From: an uncultured Collinsella sp.
GTDB taxonomy: Bacteria > Actinomycetota > Coriobacteriia > Coriobacteriales > Coriobacteriaceae
Length of the DNA stretch: 14,312 nt
Reading direction: 5' to 3'
NCBI GenBank assembly: GCA_959600835.1
Contig: CAUGNQ010000052.1
Span: 1-14,312, forward strand
How positions within the stretch are numbered: position 1 is the stretch's first letter; every line of letters begins with the position of its first letter. Of this stretch, positions 7,106 through 13,175 are shown piece by piece. The notes below the pieces were generated by a model. It ran no database searches and was not told where the DNA came from. It saw only the letters and a program-made list of their open reading frames with translations. The position numbers and the translations under genes are program-made.

Positions 7106-7119
7106 GTTAACAGATTAAC
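7106..7119. promoter_or_regulatory. Small dyad in the divergent hydrolase/radical SAM interval
   Basis: GTTAA and TTAAC flank CAGA. It lies about 75 bases upstream of the hydrolase start and about 110 upstream of the radical SAM promoter. It may be a regulator site or chance; nothing else supports it. Confidence 0.2.
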
Positions 7120-7215
7120 TGTACCCGACCTGAGGCTTTTCATGGCACGGCATCATGAGCGACGTGAAAAAACGAAACTTGTAAAGCAAGAGCCCGCGCC
7201 TTGCTTTGGAGCCGA

Positions 7216-7224
7216 TGCTATGCT
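7216..7224 (+). promoter_or_regulatory. Extended -10 promoter of the radical SAM gene
   Basis: TGCTATGCT is a TG-N extended -10 with TATGCT as hexamer. Transcription would start near 7231, about 25 bases before the chosen start codon. A promoter here rules out the upstream ATG at 7142 as the main start. No good -35 was seen, as expected of extended -10 promoters. Confidence 0.5.
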
Positions 7225-7255
7225 TAGGCACAATTGTCTTGAGGAGCATATGCCT

Positions 7256-8032
7256 ATGTCTACGTTTTTGAATGCCAGCCCCATCTTTGGGCCCGTTCGC
7301 AGTCGTCGCCTTGGCCTCTCGCTCGGTGTCAACACGATGCCCGCCAGCGGCAAAATCTGCACGTTCGACTGCATCTACTGCGAGAACGGCCTCAACGCCG
7401 AGCGCCCCTGCCACGAGCCGTACAACACAGCTGCCGTGGCACTCGACGCGCTCGAGGCAAAGCTGCGCGAGATGGCAGCCGAGGGCGAGCTGCCCGATGT
7501 GATCACGTTTGCCGGCAACGGCGAGCCCACCGCCGCGCCGGAGTTTCCGCAGGCCATCGCCGGTGCCGTCGCACTGCGCGACGAGCTTGCCCCAAACTCC
7601 AAGATCGCCGTGCTCTCCAACGGCACACGCGCCGGCCGCCCCGAGGTGCACGACGCGCTCATGATGGTCGACGACAACATTCTTAAGCTCGATACCGTCG
7701 ACCCGGCGTTTATCCAGCTGCTCGACCAGCCTGTTGGCCCCTACAACGTCGAACACCAGATCGAGACGTTCGCAAGCTTTGACGGTCACGTTATTATCCA
7801 GACGATCTTTTTGACCGGCGAGTATCAGGGCAAGCTCATCGACAATACCGGCGAGGAGTATGTTGCCCCCTGGCTCGCGGCGCTTGAGCGCATTCGTCCG
7901 CAGGAGGCGACCATCTACACGGTCGCGCGCGAGACACCAGTCGCCGGCCTTGCCAAAGCAGCGCCCGAGGTGCTCGACGCCATTGCCGCGCGCGTCCAAG
8001 CCCTCGGCATCCCCTGCCAGGTGAGCTACTAG
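7256..8032 (+). CDS. Radical SAM protein, COG0731 (wyosine-type) family
   Basis: A 258-residue radical SAM enzyme. The [4Fe-4S] cluster motif is CTFDCIYC, CxxxCxxC at C35, C39 and C42, preceded by the family's lead-in FGPVRSRRLGLSLGVN. Further on, FAGNGEPT (about 85-92) is the GEP-type motif that helps bind SAM. This architecture places it in COG0731, bacterial relatives of the archaeal wyosine synthase TYW1; the bacterial members have no settled substrate. The start at 7256 has GAGGAG nine bases upstream; the ATG at 7250 is only three bases from that site. The frame is open back to an ATG at 7142, but that stretch contains the promoter and looks non-coding. It is a single gene, divergent from the hydrolase, and ends before the dyad at 8074-8140. 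Confidence 0.9.
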   Translation: MSTFLNASPIFGPVRSRRLGLSLGVNTMPASGKICTFDCIYCENGLNAERPCHEPYNTAAVALDALEAKLREMAAEGELPDVITFAGNGEPTAAPEFPQAIAGAVALRDELAPNSKIAVLSNGTRAGRPEVHDALMMVDDNILKLDTVDPAFIQLLDQPVGPYNVEHQIETFASFDGHVIIQTIFLTGEYQGKLIDNTGEEYVAPWLAALERIRPQEATIYTVARETPVAGLAKAAPEVLDAIAARVQALGIPCQVSY

Positions 8033-8073
8033 CAAAACCACGCAGCAGCTAGTGTCAGCCATCCCGCTCCATC

Positions 8074-8140
8074 AGTTGCGGTGATATAGTTCCTATTTGT
8101 GCTGTTAAACCGCTTAAATCGGAACTATATCACCGCAACT
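8074..8140. repeat. Long intergenic inverted repeat (20-base perfect arms)
   Basis: Arms at 8074-8093 and 8121-8140 are perfect complements around a 27-base centre that pairs further in part (8095-8098 with 8116-8119, and GC with GC at 8101-8102/8112-8113). A short run of four T follows the right arm, so it may end the radical SAM transcript. It lies only 22 bases upstream of the next gene's -10 box. Size, loop length and the GATA-containing arms resemble the dyad at 3673-3736. Confidence 0.8.
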
Positions 8141-8161
8141 TTTATGGACGCGTGGATGGGC

Positions 8162-8167
8162 TATACT
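8162..8167 (+). promoter_or_regulatory. -10 box of the methionine aminopeptidase gene
   Basis: TATACT is a 5/6 match to the -10 consensus. Transcription would start near 8174 and the leader would be about 20 bases. The -35 region (about 8139-8144) is poor and touches the right arm of the long dyad, so the hairpin and the promoter may influence each other. Confidence 0.5.
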
Positions 8168-8192
8168 AGCTGCGAACGAAAGGAAGTTAGCC

Positions 8193-9080
8193 ATGTATGA
8201 CAAAGGACCCGTGCCCAGCCGCAACGACGCTTGCTGGTGCGGCAGCGGCAAAAAATATAAGAAATGCCACAGCGCCTTCGACGAGCGCCTCGAGCGCCTG
8301 TGGGAAGAGGGCTGGGAGGTTCTGCCCCGCACGCTCTACAAGACGCCCGCCGATATCGAGGGAATCAAGCGTTCGGCCGCCATCAACGTAGGCGTGCTCG
8401 ACTACGTGGGCGAGCACATCGCCGCGGGCATGACCACCAACCAGATCGACCAGATGATCTACGACTACACCGTCGAGCACGGTGGCACGCCGGCCGACCT
8501 CAACTACGAGGGCTATCCCAAGAGCGTGTGCACCTCGATCAACGACGTGGTCTGCCACGGTATCCCCTGCGATACGGACGTGCTGCACGAGGGCGACATC
8601 ATCAACGTGGACTGCTCCACGATCTTGGACGGCTACTTTAGCGACTCGAGCCGTATGTTCTGCATCGGCGAAGTCTCGGCCGAGCGCCAGCGCCTGGTCG
8701 ACGTCACCCGCGCCAGCGTGGAGGCGGGTCTGGCGGCCGTCAAGCCGTGGCTGCCGCTCTCCGTGATGGCCGAGGCCGTGCAAAAGACGGTCGAGGACGC
8801 CGGCTTTAGCGTGGTGCGCGAGTACGGCGGACACGGCATCGGTAAGGAGTTCCACGAGGACCCGTTTGTGGGCTTTACCACCGAGGCGCCCGATGTAGAC
8901 ACCATCATGGCTCCGGGCATGGTCTTTACCATCGAGCCCATGGTCAACGCCGGAGCGCCCGACATCAAGATTAGCAAGGGTGACGGTTGGTGCGTGCGCA
9001 CCAAGGACGGCAGCGATTCGGCCCAGTGCGAGGTACAGCTCGTGGTGACCGAGGACGGCTACGAGCTGCTGAGCTGGTAG
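8193..9080 (+). CDS. map: Methionine aminopeptidase, type I, with SEC-C zinc motif
   Basis: It removes the initiator methionine from nascent proteins in the cytosol. The 295-residue protein begins with a SEC-C zinc-binding motif, PSRNDACWCGSGKKYKKCH (8-26; ligands C14, C16, C25, H26), known from type Ic enzymes, where it is thought to aid ribosome or substrate contact. The pita-bread catalytic domain follows. Expected metal ligands are all present: D140 and D151 (NVD then FSD), H214 (GGHGIG), E248 (TIEP) and E280 (QCEVQ); H122 in CHGIP is the substrate-contact histidine. The start is fixed by AAAGGA eight bases upstream. It has its own promoter and intrinsic terminator, so it stands alone, unlike the common placement of map after adk in ribosomal operons; a second map may exist elsewhere (inference). 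Confidence 0.95.
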   Translation: MYDKGPVPSRNDACWCGSGKKYKKCHSAFDERLERLWEEGWEVLPRTLYKTPADIEGIKRSAAINVGVLDYVGEHIAAGMTTNQIDQMIYDYTVEHGGTPADLNYEGYPKSVCTSINDVVCHGIPCDTDVLHEGDIINVDCSTILDGYFSDSSRMFCIGEVSAERQRLVDVTRASVEAGLAAVKPWLPLSVMAEAVQKTVEDAGFSVVREYGGHGIGKEFHEDPFVGFTTEAPDVDTIMAPGMVFTIEPMVNAGAPDIKISKGDGWCVRTKDGSDSAQCEVQLVVTEDGYELLSW

Positions 9081-9089
9081 CCGTGGATG

Positions 9090-9133
9090 CGCCGGATGCT
9101 GACGGGCACGCTCGTCTAGCATCCGGCGTTTTT
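9090..9133 (+). terminator. Intrinsic terminator of map
   Basis: An 11-base perfect stem (CGCCGGATGCT at 9090-9100 with its complement at 9118-9128) is extended inside by GACG/CGTC with one bulged base, and is followed by TTTTT. It begins 9 bases after the map stop codon. Confidence 0.9.
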
Positions 9134-9156
9134 GTTTGAACGTTTTGCCTGATAAA

Positions 9157-9191
9157 ACCCGCCAAAATAAACCTGTCCCTTTTTGGCGGGT
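9157..9191. repeat. Hairpin element, copy 1 (conserved loop, covarying stem)
   Basis: An 11-base perfect stem (ACCCGCCAAAA at 9157-9167, complement at 9181-9191) closes a 13-base loop TAAACCTGTCCCT. Copy 2 at 10364-10406 has the identical loop and a C-to-T/G-to-A change on the two sides of the stem, so pairing is kept. It sits between the map terminator and the ribosome site of the dehydrogenase gene. Confidence 0.85.
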
Positions 9192-9210
9192 CAAGCGGAA
9201 AGGACTGCTT

Positions 9211-10146
9211 GTGAACATCTTGGTTTTGCTGCCCGTCAACGACCACCATCGCGCAATTCTTGAGTCGAGCGCTCCGGGCGAGGACTTTATCTACACGAGC
9301 GCCGACGCTATCACGCGCGAACAAGTCGCCAACGCCGACGTGATCTTGGGCAACATAGACCCTGCCCTACTTACCGCATGCGAGCACCTCCAGCTGCTGC
9401 AACTACAGACCGCGGGCTATGACGATTACTTGGCCGCCGGCACCGTGCCAGCCGACGCCAAACTGTCTTGCTCGGTGGGCGCCTACGGCCAGGCCGTGAG
9501 CGAGCACATGTTTGCCATGGTCCTTTCCATGATGAAGCGTCTGCCTGGCTACCAGGACCTGCAGCGCGAACATCGCTGGGAGGATTTAGGTCCGGTCACC
9601 TCGCTCAAAAATGCCAATGTGCTGGTGCTGGGCGCGGGCGACATTGGCGGTCACTTCGCCACGCTCTGCCGCAGCATGGGCGCGCACGTCCGCGGCATCA
9701 AGCGTCATCCGCTCGTCTACCCCATTGTGTTTGAGGACATGGACGGCATGGACGCCCTGTCCGAGCGCCTAGCCGAGGCCGACATCGTCGCATCCTTTAT
9801 GCCCAGCACACCCGAGACCCGCGGCCTGGCGAACGCCGAGTTCTTCGCCGCGATGAAGCCGGGCTCCTTCTTTGCCAACGGCGGCCGCGGCGACCTTGTG
9901 GGCGCCGACGACATTGTTTCCGCCCTGAAGTAGGGGCAAAGTGCCGGCGCCGCGGTCGACGTCACCGACCCCGAGCCCCTGCCCGCGACAAGCCCGCTGT
10001 GGGACGCGCCCAACATGCTCATCACGCCGCACGTCTCCGGCTGGTTCCACCTGGTAGCCACGCTCAACAACGTGGTCGATATCGCCGCCGAGAATCTACG
10101 TCATCTTCAGACCGGCGAGACCCTGCGCTGCTGGATCGAGCATTAA
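9211..10146 (+). pseudogene. D-2-hydroxyacid dehydrogenase (NAD-binding), interrupted by an in-frame TAG
   Basis: The reading frame from GTG 9211 (AAAGGA six bases upstream) to TAA 10146 would give 311 residues, normal for the family, but codon 241 (9931-9933) is TAG. Before it: the nucleotide-binding VLVLGAGDIGG (about 138-147) and the catalytic arginine in NGGRGDLVG (R226). After it, in the same frame: AGAAVDVTDPEPLP with catalytic E255 and TPHVSGW with catalytic H274. The truncated 240-residue product would lack both and should be inactive. Family members usually have an amino acid such as E, S or A here; GAG to TAG is a one-base change. The conserved downstream frame implies a recent mutation, a sequencing error or readthrough. 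Such enzymes reduce 2-keto acids or oxidise D-2-hydroxyacids; the substrate here is unknown. An in-frame ATG at 9136 lies upstream of the hairpin element and is not favoured. Confidence 0.88.
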
Positions 10147-10150
10147 TTTG

Positions 10151-10176
10151 TTCCGGCGTTTTACCAAACGCCGGAA
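10151..10176. repeat. Hairpin just after the dehydrogenase frame
   Basis: An 11-base perfect stem (TTCCGGCGTTT at 10151-10161 with its complement at 10166-10176) closes a 4-base loop, five bases past the TAA. No U-tract follows, so it may stabilise the mRNA 3' end rather than terminate. Confidence 0.6.
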
Positions 10177-10197
10177 CCCCTCGACGCTGCGCGCCGC

Positions 10198-10283
10198 CCA
10201 GAGCGACAATTTGTCATTCAAAAGGCAAGGCATGACCAGAAGGTCTATGCCTTGCCTTTTTCATGCCAACTTGTTCGCTCTGG
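10198..10283. repeat. 86-base nested palindrome containing an intrinsic terminator
   Basis: Core: a 14-base perfect stem (10220-10233 with 10247-10260), whose right arm ends in a T run continuing to 10261 and whose left arm begins with AAAA, so it can terminate on either strand. Around it, CCAGAGCGACAA (10198-10209) pairs with TTGTTCGCTCTGG (10271-10283) with one extra base, and the segments in between pair imperfectly. The core alone would serve as terminator of the dehydrogenase gene; the outer repeats suggest a larger palindromic unit. The remainder of 10284-10363 shows nothing recognisable. Confidence 0.7.
10220..10261 (+). terminator. Intrinsic terminator (probably bidirectional) after the dehydrogenase gene
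   Basis: Stem AAAAGGCAAGGCAT with its exact complement, 13-base loop, and five T at 10257-10261. The A-rich left side would act as the U-tract for minus-strand transcripts coming from the M18 gene. Confidence 0.85.
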
Positions 10284-10363
10284 ACATCGCTCGCTGACGC
10301 TTGCTCAACCTGCGGTGTCTTAACAATTCTGTCCAGCTGTTGGCATTGCGGCATTCGCCCAGA

Positions 10364-10406
10364 TAAAACCTGCCAAAATAAACCTGTCCCTTTTTGGCAG
10401 GTTTTA
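10364..10406. repeat. Hairpin element, copy 2 (conserved loop, covarying stem)
   Basis: A 15-base perfect stem (10364-10378 with 10392-10406) closes the same 13-base loop TAAACCTGTCCCT as copy 1. The stem core reads CCTGCC/GGCAGG where copy 1 has CCCGCC/GGCGGG. Its edge contains the TAA stop codon of the M18 aminopeptidase (10404-10406), so in minus-strand RNA the stem starts at the stop codon and ends with UUUUA. It may terminate that transcript. Confidence 0.85.
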
Positions 10407-11789
10407 GAGCTCCACGCTTTCGGCTCCGTTGATGGTTAGGTCGCGCTCGTAGAAGGCGGTGAGGGCGCGGATGGCGTACATCACGTCGCGCACGCCGCCG
10501 GTCTCGTAGCTCGAGTGCATGGCCAGCTGCGGCAGGCCCACGTCCACGGCGTGCATACTCGCCTGCATGTTCGACAAGTTGCCGAGCGTGGAGCCACCCG
10601 CCATATCGCTCTTGTTGGCGAAGGCCTGCGTGGGTACGTCAGCGTCATCGCAGATGGCCTGGAACACCGCGCGACTAAAGGCATCGGTGCAGTAGTGCTG
10701 GTTGGCGGCCTCCTTGATGACGATGCCGCCGTTGAGCACAACCTGGTTGCGGGCGTCGCACTTCTCGGCGTGGTTGGGGTGCACGGCATGCGCGTTGTCG
10801 CAGCTCACGAGCATCGATGCGGCAAGGGCGCGATGGTACGACTCGTCGTCGAAGCCCAGCGATCCGTTAATGCGGCGCAGCGCGTCGGCCAAGAACGTCG
10901 ACATGGCGCCCTGCTTGGTCTCGGAGCCAACCTCCTCGTTATCAAAGCAGCAGAAGACCGAAACGTCGTGCGCGTTCTCGGCACCCAAAAATGCCTGCAA
11001 CGAGGTGTAGGCGCAGGCCAGGTCGTCAAGCTTGGGCGTCGAGATAAACTCGTCGGCCCAGCCCCAAATGCGCGCATCCTGGCGGTTGACCAGGAACAAA
11101 TCGCGGCCCAGAATCTGCTCGGGCTCAACATCCAGCTCGTCGGCGATCAGGGCGTCAAAGTCGCCCCGCTTAAGGTCACCAGCGCTGATGAGAGGGCACA
11201 GGTCGACGGCGCGATTGGGAGCAAAGCCCTCGTTAACGCCGCGGTTCATGTGGATGGCAAGGCTCGGGATAATAGCGACCTCGCGCTCGGTGGCAAGCAG
11301 GCGGCTCTCAATACGGTCGCCCTCGCGCACCAGCACGCGGCCCGCGAGTGCCAGCGGACGGTCGAACCAGGTGTAGTCGATCATGCCGCCGTAGGCCTCG
11401 GTGTTCAGGCGCAACGTCTCGCCCGCGCCATCGAGCTCGGGCACGGCCTTAACCTTAAACGTCGGCGAGTCGCTGTGCGACGCCGTCAGCTGAAAATGAT
11501 AGTCACCGGCAACGCCGTCCTCGCCCCATGTCGCGGCCAGGTCCTCGCCCACCTTAAAGGCAACGACGCTCGAGGTGTTGCGCTGCGTGTAATAACGCCC
11601 GCCCGGTTCGATATCCCACGCCGCATTCTCGGGCAGGTAGGTAAAGCCCGCCTCGTCGAGCTCGGCCATAATGGTCGCCGCCGTATGGAACATGCTGGGG
11701 CACGCCTCGATAAAGTCGATGAGGTCGTTGGCGGCCTCGATATCGTCGGCCGTCACGTGCGCGCTCTCGGGCGTTTCCTGATCCGTCAT
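10404..11789 (-). CDS. M18 family aminopeptidase (aspartyl aminopeptidase type)
   Basis: A cytosolic zinc exopeptidase of 461 residues, the usual M18 length, that removes N-terminal residues (acidic ones in characterised relatives) from peptides. Metal and catalytic residues are in place: H105 in TASHSDSP, D255/D256 in KLDDLACAY, E285/E286 in FDNEEVGS, D331 in VSCDNAHAVHPNH, and H425 in MHSSYETGG. I chose the ATG at 11789, preceded by AAGGGGAG, with a TATGCT -10 box about 35 bases further up. The frame is open back to 11900, but that stretch lacks family features and overlaps the promoter. The gene is divergent from the Ntn amidase. Its stop codon lies inside the hairpin element at 10364-10406. 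Confidence 0.93.
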   Translation of the reverse strand: MTDQETPESAHVTADDIEAANDLIDFIEACPSMFHTAATIMAELDEAGFTYLPENAAWDIEPGGRYYTQRNTSSVVAFKVGEDLAATWGEDGVAGDYHFQLTASHSDSPTFKVKAVPELDGAGETLRLNTEAYGGMIDYTWFDRPLALAGRVLVREGDRIESRLLATEREVAIIPSLAIHMNRGVNEGFAPNRAVDLCPLISAGDLKRGDFDALIADELDVEPEQILGRDLFLVNRQDARIWGWADEFISTPKLDDLACAYTSLQAFLGAENAHDVSVFCCFDNEEVGSETKQGAMSTFLADALRRINGSLGFDDESYHRALAASMLVSCDNAHAVHPNHAEKCDARNQVVLNGGIVIKEAANQHYCTDAFSRAVFQAICDDADVPTQAFANKSDMAGGSTLGNLSNMQASMHAVDVGLPQLAMHSSYETGGVRDVMYAIRALTAFYERDLTINGAESVEL

Positions 11790-11823
11790 GCTCTCCCCTT
11801 TCACTGGGTTGATGGTCCCCTCC

Positions 11824-11829
11824 AGCATA
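11824..11829 (-). promoter_or_regulatory. Probable -10 box of the M18 aminopeptidase gene
   Basis: TATGCT on the minus strand, the same hexamer as in the radical SAM promoter. Transcription would begin near 11817 and leave a leader of about 28 bases. The -35 region is GC-rich and poor. The rest of 11790-11950 contains only the upstream region of the divergent amidase gene. Confidence 0.4.
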
Positions 11830-11950
11830 CCCCGCCGCGCCAGTGCCGTGCCTTTCATTCCATGTTTAATCCCGCGCCGCTCGCCAAGTTGAGCCATCAT
11901 GCCCGCACTCCTTTTGCGACAATTACGCTAACAGGACGAAAGGAGCCGTC

Positions 11951-13036
11951 ATGAAGCCACGTAACATTGCCATCGCCTGCGGTGTCGCGGGAGTCGCCGT
12001 CGGCCTTGCCGCTGCCACCAGCATCGTTTACCGCAAGCAAATCAAGTCCGCCGCGTCGCTCAAACGCTTGACCGGCTACGCGGATGGCTATGACCTGTAC
12101 GCAATCGACATCGCCTACGACTACGACCTTGATCGCATCATCGCCGCCGATGTGCGCGACGACCAGGCCTACATCGATGCCGTGGTGGCACAGGTGCTGC
12201 CCGGTGTGCCGGCACATGTCCAGGCACCCCAGTTTGCCTGCAGCGCTTTTGTCGCCGTAGATGCCGAAGGCCGCGTGCGCACCGGTCGCAATTACGACTT
12301 TAAGGATGACACCTCGGCGCTGCTGGTGCGTAATCACCCACGCAGCGGCTATGCCTCCATCGGCTTTGCCGCCCTTAACAACCTGGGCGATAACACTCCA
12401 CTTGACTCTGTCGCCGGACGCGTTGCGGCGTTGATGGGCCCGTTTGCCCAGCTCGACGGTGTTAACGAATGCGGTGTGTCCATTGCCGTACTCACCCTGG
12501 ACTCCAAGCCCTGTGACCAGGACACGCAGCGCCCCGTCATCAACACTTCGCTCGCCATCCGTCTGGTGCTCGACCGTGCCGCCACCACGCAAGAAGCTGT
12601 CGACCTGCTTTCCGCCTACGACATGCACGCCATGGCAGGACGCGATTACCACTTCTTTATCAACGATGCCGCCGGTGACGCGCGCGTAGTAGAGTGGGAT
12701 CCGCGCGATCCGGACCGCGCTTTCAAAGCGACTCCTGTACGCCAGGTTACGAACTTCTATGCCTGCTATGGCGACGAAGTGCTGCCCAACCAAAAGAATG
12801 GCGAGCTGGGCCATGGCAAGGAGCGCGCCGTCGCAATCGCCGCTGTCCTCGATGCCCGTGCCGGCGCCCAAGACGAGGCAGTCGCTTGGAAGGCCCTACG
12901 CGCTGCGGCGCAAGAGCCCAATCCGGAAGACATCACCAGCAATACGCAATGGTCGGTCGTCTTTGACAATACCGAGCCCGCTGCCGCCATCACGCTGCGC
13001 CGCCACTGGGGCAACGTCGATGCCTTCGCACTGTAA
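11951..13036 (+). CDS. Membrane-anchored Ntn hydrolase, choloylglycine hydrolase-like (linear amide C-N hydrolase)
   Basis: The 361-residue protein starts with a single hydrophobic segment (about 6-27) after a short basic end, so it is probably anchored in, or exported across, the membrane. Ahead of the catalytic part are about 65 further residues. The candidate nucleophile is C97 in QFACSAFVAVD, followed by the family motif GRNYDF (112-117). LDGVNECGVSIAVLTL (168-183), NTS (198-200) and NTQWSVVFDN (331-340) match the later bile salt hydrolase/penicillin V acylase landmarks. In true bile salt hydrolases the cysteine is residue 2; here it would need proteolytic removal of about 96 residues to become N-terminal, as in acid-ceramidase-like and related amidases. 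The substrate (bile salt, N-acyl amide, N-acyl homoserine lactone or peptide) cannot be told. Start: AAAGGAG six bases upstream of 11951. Confidence 0.85.
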   Translation: MKPRNIAIACGVAGVAVGLAAATSIVYRKQIKSAASLKRLTGYADGYDLYAIDIAYDYDLDRIIAADVRDDQAYIDAVVAQVLPGVPAHVQAPQFACSAFVAVDAEGRVRTGRNYDFKDDTSALLVRNHPRSGYASIGFAALNNLGDNTPLDSVAGRVAALMGPFAQLDGVNECGVSIAVLTLDSKPCDQDTQRPVINTSLAIRLVLDRAATTQEAVDLLSAYDMHAMAGRDYHFFINDAAGDARVVEWDPRDPDRAFKATPVRQVTNFYACYGDEVLPNQKNGELGHGKERAVAIAAVLDARAGAQDEAVAWKALRAAAQEPNPEDITSNTQWSVVFDNTEPAAAITLRRHWGNVDAFAL

Positions 13037-13104
13037 GGAGCCAGGCCCGTCGACCTTACGTTCCCTGGCGTTGCTTACATTTCCATACGCTTGAGCTAAC
13101 ACGT

Positions 13105-13137
13105 TTTACCCCTGTATCAACAGTGTGCGGGGGTAAA
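13105..13137. promoter_or_regulatory. Dyad upstream of the phosphofructokinase promoter
   Basis: TTTACCCC (13105-13112) and GGGGTAAA (13130-13137) flank 17 bases, ending 13 bases before the -10 box. The right arm covers the -35 region, which suits an operator for a glycolysis regulator. It could also be a weak end structure of the amidase gene, but no T run follows. Confidence 0.4.
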
Positions 13138-13150
13138 CTTATGCGCATGT

Positions 13151-13156
13151 TATAAC
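13151..13156 (+). promoter_or_regulatory. -10 box of the phosphofructokinase gene
   Basis: TATAAC is a 5/6 match to the -10 consensus, 19 bases before the start codon. The -35 region falls in the G-rich right arm of the dyad and is poor, which fits an activator-dependent or otherwise regulated promoter. The predicted leader is about 13 bases and just includes the ribosome site GGAAGGA. Confidence 0.4.
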
Positions 13157-13175
13157 TTGCCCGGAAGGATTCATC

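Noticed and set aside
7142..7255. N-terminal extension of the radical SAM protein (start at 7142)
   Set aside because: The stretch holds an extended -10 promoter and the family sequence begins only after 7256.
7115..8062. 315-codon minus-strand frame opposite the radical SAM gene
   Set aside because: Shadow frame; the plus-strand product carries the CxxxCxxC motif and a good start signal.
8187..9239. 350-codon minus-strand frame opposite map
   Set aside because: Composition is that of a shadow (runs of H, D, V, A, G); it overlaps map completely and lacks a ribosome site or domain.
9931..9933. TAG as a recoded pyrrolysine codon
   Set aside because: No pyrrolysine genes are seen, this enzyme family does not use it, and a one-base mutation or error explains the stop better.
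10515..11954. 479-codon open frame on the plus strand opposite the M18 gene
   Set aside because: It mirrors a well-recognised gene with all catalytic residues, has no family features, and long antisense frames are expected in GC-rich genes with biased third positions.
11897..12871. 324-codon minus-strand frame opposite the Ntn amidase
   Set aside because: Shadow of a gene with clear motifs; no recognisable domain of its own.
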